Source: Siderastrea siderea
Lineage: Eukaryota; Cnidaria; Anthozoa; Scleractinia; Rhizangiidae
Assembly: GCA_964030785.1 (NCBI GenBank)
Contig: OZ034969.1
Location: 31,311,601-31,375,600 of the forward strand
Direction of reading: 5' to 3'
DNA length: 64,000 nt
Below are positions 34,201 to 45,283 of this stretch, piece by piece (the first letter of the stretch is position 1; the number at the start of each line of letters is the position of its first letter). A model generated the notes under the pieces. It saw nothing but the letters and a program-made list of their open reading frames with translations. It was not told the DNA's origin and did not search any database. The translations under genes and the position numbers were made by a program.

Positions 34201-36530
34201 TTCTAATTTCGCGACATTGCGTTAGCACGCTTCGCGCGTGACTTCGCGCGTGTTTGACGCAAACGCGAAAATTGTCCTCGAAATAACAAATGGCGGGCGA
34301 ACATCAATGCAAGACTTCAGCGTATTCTTTAAGCGAAGTCCCCTAAATGAATTAATTCGCTCAGAAGCGCTCGATGCCAGAGAGGCAGATGTAAATATTA
34401 AATCCACGGGAATCATATCTGTCAAATGCCGAGCTCTCGTTAATTAATGATGACATAAACTTTGTTGACAGCTGTTGCAGCTGCCTTAAGTTCCCGGATG
34501 TGCAGGTGCACCGCTCGCGAAAACTCTTCGGTTCGCGTTACGCCTTAACGTGCTGCAGAAGTTTGCTGGCTGGCTGGCCGGCGAGACACTGTCGCTTATT
34601 CTTCAAAACAAGGCCTTTTTTTACGCCTTTTCATTTCATCAAAGGTTCAATGAAACTCGTCAGCGGAATGCACCACCATAAATACAACGGTATGAACTTT
34701 TTTTGTCTATGGTGTATTTGGCACGAATTTTTTTCTTTCCTCATTGATATCTTACTCACGATTTTCCAATTTTTTTTTTTCAAAATATTCATTTTCACCG
34801 GTGGTTACATAGATTATAGGGAAAATTTCTCATTTATATATCGCCTTAAATTTCATTTCAGGTTCTTTAACTCGTGTGGATTTATTTCTTGTAATCAATG
34901 TGAAAATTATTTTAAAACTGGGGGAAAATCCAGCGAAGTGTATATTTTCCATATTTGTTGGAAAAGTAATTACGGGCATACAGTTGGCCTTGTTGAGAGC
35001 CACACCGGCTCAGCACCACTTAGAAAGCCTTGTGTAAATAAAACATAAGTTGTCAGTGGAACGTTCGACAGAAGAAAACAGCTCGCTTTCACTAATGTTT
35101 CTCAGTGAGTGGATAAGGCAGATGTACCCACGATACAATAACTACACCAACAATCGAATAATTGGCACGTGTAGAAATGAACCAATTGCGTTCGAGAACG
35201 CGCGCAATTCAGGGTTTTACCGGTTATCGTTTTCATGTCTTGCTCGACACATCATGGGCTCGACAAAAACAATTTAAACAAGCCTTTTTTTTGCTTTTTT
35301 TTCTTTTGATCATTTGTTCTCGAACGTTTTTCGTGTGGTCCAATCATGCGATCAATTTGTTCGCGCAAGTAGGTATCGCATTACACGGAAAAGCGTTTCA
35401 AATTCGGCAAGAATAATTATATCTGACGAGGGCACGTGTGTGAGGGAGCTATTTTAATGAATCTGGGTTTAATTATTTATTATTTAGCAACAGAAAGCTT
35501 ATCATATAGTTTCCTTTATAGTTCTGTAAAAGTCGAGCGGATAACACGGAATTGTTTGGGTTTTTCAACGCGTTGAAACTCGCTAATCCGCGCTATTATC
35601 GTAGATCCTTTAATTTTGTGGTTCTCTTTTTACATTCAACAACAACAAAAAACTTCAGTGGGAAAAAGCTATCGAAGCATCTGTATTGGAACCCAGTCTC
35701 TCGGTTTTCTTAGCAACGATGGCTGACTCCATATTAAGAAACACAAACAAGGCGAGAGAGCCTGTGATTTCACCTGTCTGAGATGAATCTGAGTTCCCGT
35801 ATGCACAGCTGTCCGCAGTCGCTCCATACCACCTGACAATCGATAAGGAGTGTTATCTATTCGTCGATATTGCATGGTGTGTTGGAAAGCGGCTGGGCAA
35901 AATCTCAGTGAATTGTGCGACAAAACGTGGGCGATTTTCGTTTTTCTCTGCACGTCTTGATATACCTTCCGCGCATTTTAAGTTTTCCCCGCTATTTTTA
36001 TTGGCGGACGAAGAAAAAAGTTTTAATAAAAGGAAACCTGTTTTCGAACGGAATCGAAATCAATTTGTTTTTCGCTTTTCAAACAAGAAAATGAAAATTG
36101 AAATTACTTTTGTGTTGGGTGACAGCTTGTTAAATATTAAGCAAGATTCTCAGATATATTTTTCCGATGAGGATTTTGTTTTATATTCGGAAAACTGCCT
36201 TTTATTTTCAAACAGAAAACGCTTTTGGATAAAATCTCAACTTTTTTTCTGGTCTTTATACAGCGTAGGGCACGTGCTAAAGAAATATGATAAACAATAC
36301 ATAAAAAACACAATATATCTCGCGATGCGTCAGGTTTATACGTAGTTTTAATATTCATAACACCGGGCGGTTCACGTGACTAAATCGGTGACGTCACTAA
36401 TTAATTGCTTCACTGGTGGTTTGTTACTCGATGGGAGTCAAACGCGAGTCGCACGGGCTTTCAGCTGAAGCAAAGAGTTGGTTATGCCGGCTGTAACTTC
36501 AGGTATTTATTTGTATATTGCTCATATTCC
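31286..36530. other. Non-coding interval between the tRNA array and the MTG/ETO gene
   Basis: It holds the fold-back element 31562-31707 and otherwise AT-rich DNA. The open frames 34500-35048 and 35908-36345 are rich in Phe/Ser with no domain, and I do not support them as genes. Base composition becomes more CpG-rich from about 36360, where 'cacgtgac' and 'tgacgtca' occur. This could be the promoter side of the downstream gene. Confidence 0.5.
31562..31707. mobile_element. Fold-back MITE with internal TGACGTCA palindromes
   Basis: The left end 'cagcctagtacccaggctt' pairs with the right end 'gggtactaggctg', and inward 'cccgctcactc' pairs with 'gagtgagtggg'. The spacer contains 'ggtgacgtcacc' and 'ggtgacgtcatga'. 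No coding capacity. Confidence 0.75.
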
Positions 36531-36533
36531 GTC

Positions 36534-36624
36534 ATGGTGAACTGCATGAACGGAGAGCGTCGTTCTGGAAACCGCTTTGCGTCGGCAAACGGGGTTAACG
36601 AATCGCCACCTTGGGTTTTGTGGG
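36534..36624 (+). CDS. Candidate first coding exon of the MTG/ETO gene (tentative)
   Basis: The ATG at 36534 opens 30 codons (MVNCMNGERRSGNRFASANG...) and ends TGGG|gtgatg in phase 1. That is the phase needed to join the exon at 39788, which begins with the last two bases of a codon (it would read [12 protein letters not shown]). It lies in the first CpG-richer stretch upstream of the gene. The donor is weak, no homology supports the peptide, and the gene could equally start at the internal ATG 39805. Confidence 0.3.
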
Positions 36625-39600
36625 GTGATGTTTCTTTATATGGCGTCCTTCGCTCTTCGTCGTCTATTGTTTTGTTCATAATTCAGCGACGGATTACTAA
36701 GAGGTCTCCGGAATATGCTTGGTTATCGGTTCAAAGATTTGAGGATTTTTTTTGAAAGCAGTACAGCACGGCAAAAAGAATGCGGACTTCGGATTTTCCA
36801 GGAGGCGAATCAAATTTCTTCGAAGGCTGTGCGCCAATGTTTAGACCAAAACCATGAGCTTTTATTTATTTATGTTTTAACCGAGAGGAACGGAACAACG
36901 TTGCCAAAATTTGTTACCACCACGCAAAATGCTAATTTTAGATGTAAGTTATACGTTCGACAACCTGGACTCTATCACTAATTTACAATTCGCATTTCTT
37001 GCAAAGTTGTCCTCAAAGGGCTGTCTATTTTTTGAGTCAATGAACATGTCATGTAAATCTCTTTCTCCAGTATCTGATATTCAAGTGTAATCGTTCGTTG
37101 TGTTGCTCGTCCACTCAAGTTTGTCTTTCGTGTGTTACAATTTTGGGACAAGTTGTAAGTCATTCTCTTTACAAAACGAAGAGATCTGATCCCAGCACAT
37201 GTGTTTTTAGACAATGTTTCTTTCTCTAAAAGTCAACTTAATCGCAGCATGTTCTAAAGAAATTTCCAGCCATTTTCTTCTGTTGTTAAAAAGCCTGTGA
37301 AGCCACTTGTGTGTGTGTGTGTGTTTTCATGGTTATCCATGTAGATTTTAAATCGATCGTAATTTCATTCTTTGATGAAGTGTTTGTGTGTTAGCAAGGA
37401 ATTGGTGAATTTGTATTAGTTATAAAAGTAATACGCTATTTGAAATTCGTCTTAATTAATGTGCTGTAAAGTTTATGTATAAATGGTGGTAATAAATGAA
37501 TAGGAAAGTGTAAATTAAAGAAGACGAGAATTCAGAATAGCTCTTTTAAAAAAGATTTTCACAAAAAGTTTTCTAGAACGTTAAAACTCTATAAAAGAAA
37601 AACTACTATAAAAGTGCTTTTGTCTTTCTTTAGTTGATCGCTTAATTGTAAATTGTGAATTCGATGTGGTTTGCCTAAATTATTTCTATGCAAATCAGTT
37701 TGACTCAAAACCATTTTCTCTAAAACTTAATGTATGAAGTAAGTGCTTTCCTATGACTCACATCCGTTTTAATGACATTTTTTTATACTCATATCTTTTG
37801 AATTTGTAATGTTCAATCAAGCGAATATGATGTGATATTGTTCTTTTCTCTAACAAAATTCCGGTTTAATACCTGGTGCATTTTTTTTCAGTCAGTGACC
37901 TTGGGTAGGTGGAGGAACCTATAACATAGTTTTGCTTTTTTATCTTTTATGGCAGCTAGCTAAAAATCAGTGGCAGTCTGATCAATGATATTGTCATACA
38001 CCTCTTGATATTTATGGAAGATCATAAATTATCTTTTTGTTGCCATTCATGTCAGGACAATATCATAACAAACCTTCATAAAACTATATTGCATAATATG
38101 TATTGTTCAGTTTTCTTAGGCAATCAGTGACAGTGGAGCTAGGTTTTCCCATAATTTTTGAAGTTAAAACTATTGATTGTTGATTAATAAAATTAATGGT
38201 ACTTAGCCAAACTATGCAATGTTTTTTTTAATGTGGCAGTTGTATTTTCATATACTACTACTCAGTATATTGTTATGTACTGTTTGTGACTGTTGGAGCT
38301 ACAGACGTAACAATATACCATATCATCCAAGGGAAAAACAGTAGGCTGTTTTAGAAAACAACAAATTGCCCCAAAATGACAACTTTAATGTTAATGTAAA
38401 TTTGAGTTTCTAATAGACATGTTACATGATCATGGTGTACAATCTGTCTAGTACACAAAGTGCCGCATCATTGTTAAAGGTACATTATAGTTGAACCAAA
38501 ATCTGAAAGTTGAAAGTTGAAAGTTGTTAATCTCATTACTCATGTTGTTTATGTTTCAGAATAATTATTTGTGTGTGCCATGCAATATTGCATATGCGCA
38601 AAGGTTACTAGATATTGTTCAGTGTCCCAGGCTGAAAATGTCATATATTGCATGTTTCTAACTTTGATAGAAATAGCAACAAAACAAAGCATTGTTAACC
38701 CTTTATCCCATGTAGTCAAACCTGAGTCATGCAATGTGCTCACAACTTTTAGATTACATGTAAGTTTGTCAGGGGCGTATAATTTCTCGTACTGCAATTT
38801 GTTATAGATTGTGTAATCTTCATAGGGTAGCTTGTAAACTTAACTCCCTGTTATTAACCACCTGTGTTTATAATAAAGTGTATAGTAAAAAAAGTTTGTC
38901 AGGGGCACCCAATGGGAAATTTAAGCAAACACTTGAATTGTTGTTTCCTGTTTTCTGACTGTTTCAAGGCCTTGTAAAAGGATACATGTACGTGTATTTG
39001 TGGTAGCTAAGACGGGTTGATCGGTTTGAATCTTTAGCTAGAAATTTAAGTTGTAGTAAATTTTAGAGAACAGAATCTCATCCCATTAATTTCTGAGATG
39101 CTGTTGGCTTTCTGAAAATGTTAGCTATTCGAAAATGCCAGTTCCGATAGCAAAACAGATTAACTTTACCACGTAACTTGTTTTGAGGTGACATTTTGCC
39201 AAGATGCTGAAGGACTTCCGAACAGATATTCTACCAAAACGATCTATTGGGTGCCCCCTGGTTTGTGAGTGAAATCCTAAAGTGCCACCATTTAAATGAA
39301 AGCTACTAAATAGTATGTTACAGTAGTACTGTTTATGTTTCAGCTTTTCTAAGTTAAAAAAAAATGAGAATAGTTATTAATTCTGTTCTCTTGTGTACCC
39401 ATTGAAGGTAGTAAGAATTGAAAATAAACCCCAGTCTTCTCTTCACTTTAAGAAGTGAATTAAATAATGGTGATGATGATGATGATGATGATGATAACGG
39501 TGATAAATAACAGTTCTCCTGACAGTGGGAAAGTGGATCCAATTTTAACAATTTTGATAGCATCGAGAACAAGTTTACCAGCACTGAATGTAAGCAAAGT

Positions 39601-39787
39601 CAAGGCTAGAGTGGGATTAAATACATACAGTACTTGTTTGTGAAAATTATTACACTGTATATTGGAAATTTATTCTGTAACTCTATAACAAACAAAAGCA
39701 ATAATATCTCACAATTAATTTCAATCAACAAAGTAAATTTACAGAGAGAAAAAAACTGGATCTAAGCTATGCTTGTTCATGTTGCAG

Positions 39788-40573
39788 ATTTAAGAGAGGC
39801 AAACATGCCAGATTCACCAACAGACCCAGCAGGCCACCCCCCTCAGGGACCCCCAGTATCATCACCTACCTCAAACCCTTCATCTGTGCCAGTTGTGGCT
39901 GATGTCAGGTCACTATCAAATAACTCAACCTCGCCAGCTGTCAATGGTGTTCATACGAGTCAGTCAGGACCTGTCTCCCCTAGTAGCATTGGAAACAGCG
40001 TGACGCAGCTACCCCCAGCATGTGGGGCTCGACAGCTGAGCAAGTTAAAGAGGTTTCTCACAACATTGCAGCAGTTTGGTTCGGATATATCACCAGAAAT
40101 CGGAGAAAGGGTCAGGGGACTTGTAATGAATCTTGTGGTGAGTAGCAACTGGTTTTGATGTGACTTGTGAACTTTGTTGCTCCCAATTACAGATCTTTTA
40201 GAAAAGTTGACTGTAAATTTCAGTTTGTGTTTCAAGCAAGCTATTACATGTGAATCTATTAATTGAAAAATTAATTAATATTTAATATTAATATTTAATG
40301 AGTAGTCACACAGATTATTTCCTCTTGTATGGTATTCCAGTAGACAAGTAATCTTTTGGTTTCAGTCAGGTTGAAATTTTATTTGGAGGATGTAACTGGG
40401 ACAGATTAATTCTTTAGAGAGTGTCAAAGATATTTCTTTACTAGCCTTCCATGTTTGAGTTCATCTGACCCTTTATTTTGTAGAACTCAACTATATCTAT
40501 TGAGGAATTCCATGCTCAGCTTCAAGAGGCAACGAACTTTCCTCTTAGACCATTTGTGATACCATTCCTGAAG
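39788..40573 (+). CDS. MTG/ETO exons 1-2 of the supported set: N-terminus and most of NHR1
   Basis: Exon 39788-40137 encodes the Pro/Ser-rich N-terminus ([10 protein letters not shown]...) and [20 protein letters not shown] through [12 protein letters not shown]. Exon 40484-40573 encodes [20 protein letters not shown] through PFVIPFLK. The invariant [17 protein letters not shown] block of the family is intact. Confidence 0.95.
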
Positions 40574-43500
40574 GTATGTGTTGGATTTGTCTTGCATGTA
40601 CACCATACATACATTTAGCTCTACACCACTGCAGCCTCCATGAAGTAAGTGTATTCCCTTTATTCCTTAGCAGTAAGACCATGTATTTAAGTCTTGATTA
40701 ATGCACAAGTTTTAATCCTAGTGACTTAACTGTCAACTGAGGGAAACTCAAAACTGTCTGAGTTATTAAATAAAAAAGTTTATTGAGTGGTAATTATGTA
40801 TGGGTATAATAATTTATTATTACTGAAACTGAAATTGAGTGAAACTGTGGAGAATAACAAGTTTGAGGTTTTAGTCAAACAAAGTTGGTGTTTTGTAGAT
40901 TCCATTGTGTTGCAATTGTCAGTTTTGCAATAAAAGTGCAATGATTGCAGTTTCATTAGTCAATAATTTAGTCAGTTTCAGTAGTGTACATGTATAGGCA
41001 ATCTATCACAGTCCACGTGATCAGTATAGTGCTAGGTTGTTTCATGTAGTTGCACTGGCATTCAAATTCTTAAAGTTTGAAAAATTCTTGGAACGTCTTG
41101 ATATACAGTGTATATCAAGGGTAGCCTGATTCTAGCTGGTGTGATAAATCGTATAGTTGGCATATATGGAAGTAGGAAAACACAGATAGTTTGACACCCA
41201 TGTTTACCATAGAAATGGTTTTCTTGTCATTTTTTTCAGGCAAATTTACCACTCTTACAAAGAGAACTGCTGCAATGTGCTCAAATGGCAAAACAGACTC
41301 CTCCACAGTATCTTCGGCAGCATGAAGATATTTTAAGCGAACGAGACACAACACCCCTGGACCCAGAGGAGATGAATCCATTAGAAATAAACGAGAATGG
41401 GAAAAGGAAGGCTCCTTCAGAAGGCATGAGGTGTGATAGATGTTTTATATTGGTCAGTTAACATTGGCTTTGATAACTTAGAAAAATGTCGTAAAAGCTC
41501 TATTAAGTTCCCCCCTCTCTAATAGGCCCCCCCTTTCCCCTTTGGGGCATCAGATTTTGTAATTAGACCCTCCTAATCTCTTTTAAGCCACCCACTCTAT
41601 CATCAGTTGATGTATTTTTATAGGGGCTAGAAAAAAATACATAAAGTTGCCCAGTCTTTCTTGATAAGAAGTAAGTTAGCAGTGTTTGAAATTTGTGCAA
41701 AAATTACTTAAAGATTACATGTTCAAAGTTTTGAAATAAGCCCTTCCCCTTTCTATGGAGTCCCCCTCTCTAGTAAGCCCCCCTCTCCCCCCATTCATGG
41801 GACCTGAAATTAAATAAGCTGCAGGGGGCTTGATATGATAGAGTTTTTACGGTACTTTTCTGTTTTTTGTGTTTGTTTGTTTGTTTTTATCAGCCAGCAT
41901 TTATAGAAATCTAGTTACTAATGTTATCTTGTCTGCCACCCTTACAGACCTAAAGAAAATGGAGGTCCTCCAGATCTGGCCATGGTTAGTAAATAATTAT
42001 TGTACTGTTTTGAACAAGTATAGATGTGGGTGTTTCTCCTAGTCACCTCTGCATTCAGTGTGTTGTTTGCACAATTCTCAGATGGCATGCTTTCCTTCAA
42101 TTTACAGCAAATGATGGCAGAGCTTGGAAAACCGATACCCAAGAGGCCTTTTTTAAGTAAGTGATACAAAAGTGGCTTCATTTTGATGTTATATTAAATT
42201 ATTTCTGCCATAACGATGGAAATTCATCTTTTTTAAGCAAGGAAAGTATTGTCTGGTGCCACTTAAATCGTATGTACCCTTTTCACTTTGAAGCCCCTCA
42301 AAGTAAACTCGCTTTCCAGCATTACCCAAATTTAGTTTCCAGATTGTCCATTCCGGTATTTCGGTTGATTTCATTTACAATTTATTTTATTTCATTTGTT
42401 TTTTACTTCATTTTCAAATTTCCGATGAGGAAATTCACTCTTCAGTGGCTAGTACTTTCAAGCCATGTGGCACCCAGTAATTTTGTAGTAATCTGAATGA
42501 TTTTTGTGTTGTACATGTAGGTAACAACAGTGGCCTCAATAAACCAAGTCAGTTAAGAATGGAGGACATAACAATGCCACAAGGTAATTTTGGGGAAAAC
42601 CTGGGTGATATATAGCCCTTGTTAAATGGTGTGTCTTGGACATAGTGGTTGCTGTGGAAAAGGTTGTGGAAATTACAGAGCAGCTGTTGAGTTAACAGAT
42701 CAATATTAAATTTTACATGTAACTCTCCAAACATACCTTGGGTTATATCTAAAAGGGTCACCTCATGAAAACCACGACATGGTTTTATTTGTCATTAAAC
42801 ATTTTGAAATATAATAATTTGCATTAGGCAAAATTTCACAGCTGCAACTGTTGACCAGAAATAAGTTTGTTTTACAGACATATTTTCCAGTGGGTAATAA
42901 TAGCAGTTAAGCACAGTTTCACTCAAACTCCTACACAAGCCTTAAAAGTTTTTTTAATGTCTAAACCCTTTACATGATTTTGTTACTACCTGTATTAACA
43001 TTTTCTTATTAAATAGTTTACTGGGGTGTATGGCTAGTTTGAAGAGTATCCTATTTCTTTCTTCTGACCACACTGTTACTGCTTATTTCACAGCAGGCAG
43101 CTCACGTGATGGCGAACCTACAATGCCAGACGCTTTCTTAGATAACAAGCATGAAATTGTGGATGATTGGAGACATGTGGACACAGTAAGTTGTTTTAGG
43201 GTTGAAAAAGACGGGAAAGTATCACAGAAAATTCCTGTAAATGAATGAGAGAGATATCACAACACTAAATTTTCATGAGTTTGTTGATACTTGTAGTAAA
43301 GACCAATGAATGATTTTCAAGAACTTAAAAATTTGATGTCAAGTGTACATGTGTGTAAAAATGCCACTGAAAAAATTGTCTTCACTGAAGAAACAGCACA
43401 GAAAGGTCAATCACTTGCTTAAGTAGGTACACAGGGTGATCATTCAATAGTCAGCTAAAACTGTTTGTCAGACTTTGATATGTTTCTGTTGTTTTCAGAT

Positions 43501-45283
43501 GCTGCAATGCATTATTGGTATGGTTGACAAGACCAAGCGCGCTGTGTCAGTTCTTCAAACACGCTGTAATCAGGATCGAGAAGAGCTATTGGCTTGGGCA
43601 AGGAAAACAGCTGAAGAAACAGAAGCTGAAGTAAAGAGAAGAGCAGGTATGTATCTAATCTCAGAACTAAGATTTGATTTCACCTCTAATGTCACCACAC
43701 ACTCGTCAGGGAGCAATCTTGATTAGAGACATGTCACCTGTTTGAAAGGTCAATTATTTTTCATAAAATTCACTCTGAGAAACAACTTTTGGTGTTTGAC
43801 AAATTCATTGGAAGCGTTACGTAAAGTTTTACAGCAGACACGAGTTTTAAGCAACCTGAATCAGACGTTCTTGAACAAACTACATGAAGTAAAAGCTTGA
43901 CTTCTAAAACCTGACAGAAAATAAGTTACTTGTACATGTATGATGTCCTAAATGTTACAATTCAATTGAAAATTGACAAGCTTAAATTGTTCTCCAGTGG
44001 TGCTGTTCATTTTTAGTATAAATACAGGATAGATTGTACATTAAATTGTGTTCAAATTTGTTGTTGGTACTACTCAATTTCAATATAAGGGTCTTGGTCA
44101 ATTCTTCATATAACTGTAAGAATCTTCTACAAAATTCCATTTTTAATTGGATTTCAGGTGAATTGATGGCAAAAACACTAAAACAAACAGAAGAGCGCGT
44201 AGCAGAAGTCAAACGTCGAGCAGAAGAAGCTGTCAGTGATGTCAAGAGACAGGCAGTGGTTGAACTACAGAAGGCAGTTCGTGCTGCTGAAGAGAAGGCC
44301 AATGAGGCTGTGGCTAGTGCACATGGCAAAATGGAAAAAGCTGTGTTAGAGGCCCGGCGGCAGGCCACTGAGGATACTTTAGCTATGTCTAATCACCAAA
44401 GTGACTCAAGTGAGGTACCTGGAAATTTTGTGCTTAATGTTCAGTGGACCACTGAAAGACCTTAAACGTAGCTGCATTTATGGGTGTTTAGGTTAAAACC
44501 GAGTTTTCAACACATGTAGGTGTACATGGAAGAAAATGACTGTGTGAGCTTAATGTGCTTATCTTTTCGGGTCTAGAAAAGGGGGTCGTGGTAATGAGGT
44601 CAACATACATGCATTAACCCTTCAAACCCTGATATAAAAATGCATATTCTCCTTACTGTTCTCCATACATTTTGCTTATGGATCTAGTAAGGAGAATTTG
44701 TCTCACATTTTATTCTTGGTGATCACTTCCTTTATTCTCCTCACTTGAATGTTTGAACAAGTAGTGGTAATGTAAAGAGAATTTTCATCTTCGTCACTGT
44801 TAGGGCTTAAAGGGTTACAATGCATTCTGACAAGGTAGTTATAATTTATTTTTGTGTGTGTGATTGCTAAGTCATATAGGAAATGCCAGGCAGAAGTTTG
44901 GCATTTGACTTTTATTAAGTTTACACTGTGTTTATTACTTGTTGTGGACTTTGTTCTTATGGGGATATACATTGTTCTTCCCGTAGAGTTGTTGGAATTG
45001 CGGCCGAAAGGCCACTGAAACGTGTAGCGGCTGCAATGTGGCACGCTACTGTGGTCCGTTCTGTCAACACAAAGACTGGGAAAACCACCATCACGTGTGC
45101 GGACAGCAGGCCCAAGCCAGCAGTGAGGACAATCCACAAGGAGGAGGCCCTCAGACAGCTAGCTCACCCAAGGAGTCTGGTAGCACCACCAGTCCTGCTA
45201 CAACCAGAATGACCACGCCTACTTCATCAGCCGACCCCATATCATCACTTAGTGATTACGTCATGAAGACTCCTTCCACGTAG
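39788..45283 (+). CDS. CBFA2T/RUNX1T1 family co-repressor (MTG/ETO, nervy)
   Basis: Ten coding exons: 39788-40137, 40484-40573, 41240-41430, 41948-41984, 42108-42156, 42521-42583, 43094-43185, 43499-43646, 44158-44414, 44987-45283. All are GT-AG and phase-consistent. From MPDSP (39805) the product is 518 residues; vertebrate members are about 570-650. Domains in order are NHR1/TAFH ([20 protein letters not shown] to [12 protein letters not shown]), an oligomerisation NHR2 helix ([20 protein letters not shown]), an Ala/Glu/Lys-rich NHR3 coiled coil ([19 protein letters not shown]) and a C-terminal MYND zinc finger ([15 protein letters not shown] to HHHVC). These nuclear scaffolds recruit NCoR/SMRT and HDACs to DNA-binding factors such as E-proteins. 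Vertebrates have three paralogues, so a single pre-duplication orthologue is expected here and I give no paralogue symbol. Confidence 0.95.
41240..42583 (+). CDS. MTG/ETO exons 3-6: end of NHR1 and linker
   Basis: Exon 41240-41430 has [20 protein letters not shown] and [14 protein letters not shown]. The small exons 41948-41984 ([12 protein letters not shown]), 42108-42156 ([16 protein letters not shown]) and 42521-42583 ([19 protein letters not shown]) form the linker. The short linker is the main reason the protein is shorter than its vertebrate relatives. Confidence 0.9.
41490..41852. mobile_element. Intronic MITE-like repeat with 'gtaaaagctctattaag' ends
   Basis: The left end 'gtcgtaaaagctctattaag' and the right end 'atgatagagtttttacggtac' are inverted relatives. 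The inside has pyrimidine-rich 'ccccctctctaataggcccc' and 'ccccctctctagtaagcccc' near each end. It lies in an intron of the MTG gene. Confidence 0.6.
43091..43096 (+). promoter_or_regulatory. NAGNAG tandem splice acceptor (CAGCAG)
   Basis: The exon before NHR2 can start at 43094 or 43097. Both keep frame and differ by one residue (AGSSRDG versus GSSRDG). It lies at the start of the exon encoding [15 protein letters not shown]. Confidence 0.7.
43094..43646 (+). CDS. MTG/ETO exons 7-8: NHR2 oligomerisation domain
   Basis: Exon 43094-43185 has [15 protein letters not shown]. Exon 43499-43646 has [20 protein letters not shown] and [20 protein letters not shown]. It corresponds to the vertebrate [20 protein letters not shown]...CQEADREELNYW block. 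The hydrophobic heptad core is kept, while the acidic/Trp entry (EWAEEW) is reduced to EIVDDW. Confidence 0.93.
44158..44414 (+). CDS. MTG/ETO exon 9: NHR3 coiled coil
   Basis: It encodes [20 protein letters not shown] followed by [20 protein letters not shown] and ends QSDSSE at GAG|gtacct. It corresponds to vertebrate 'KAEEAVNEVKRQAMTELQKAV'. It is rich in Ala, Glu and Lys, consistent with a continuous helix. Confidence 0.93.
44614..44816. mobile_element. MITE with TTAACCCTT...AAGGGTT termini, copy 1
   Basis: The left terminus is 'ttaacccttcaaaccctgat' and the right terminus is 'gttagggcttaaagggtt'. It lies in the last intron of the MTG gene. A second copy (47728-47905) shares the body, including 'ggtgatcacttcctttat' and 'cacttgaatgtttgaacaag'. 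Confidence 0.75.
44987..45283 (+). CDS. MTG/ETO terminal coding exon: MYND zinc finger and tail
   Basis: The acceptor is 'ttcccgtag'. It encodes [40 protein letters not shown] and a Ser/Thr/Pro-rich tail ending DYVMKTPST. All Cys and His zinc ligands of the MYND finger (CxxC, CxxC, CxxxC, HxxxC type) are present. This domain binds PPxLxP-type motifs and NCoR/SMRT in the family. Confidence 0.95.
   Translation, partial: SCWNCGRKATETCSGCNVARYCGPFCQHKDWENHHHVCGQQAQASSEDNPQGGGPQTASSPKESGSTTSPATTRMTTPTSSADPISSLSDYVMKTPST

Noticed and set aside
34500..35048. 182-residue open frame
   Set aside because: Phe-rich translation of AT-rich DNA with no recognisable motif or neighbouring exon.
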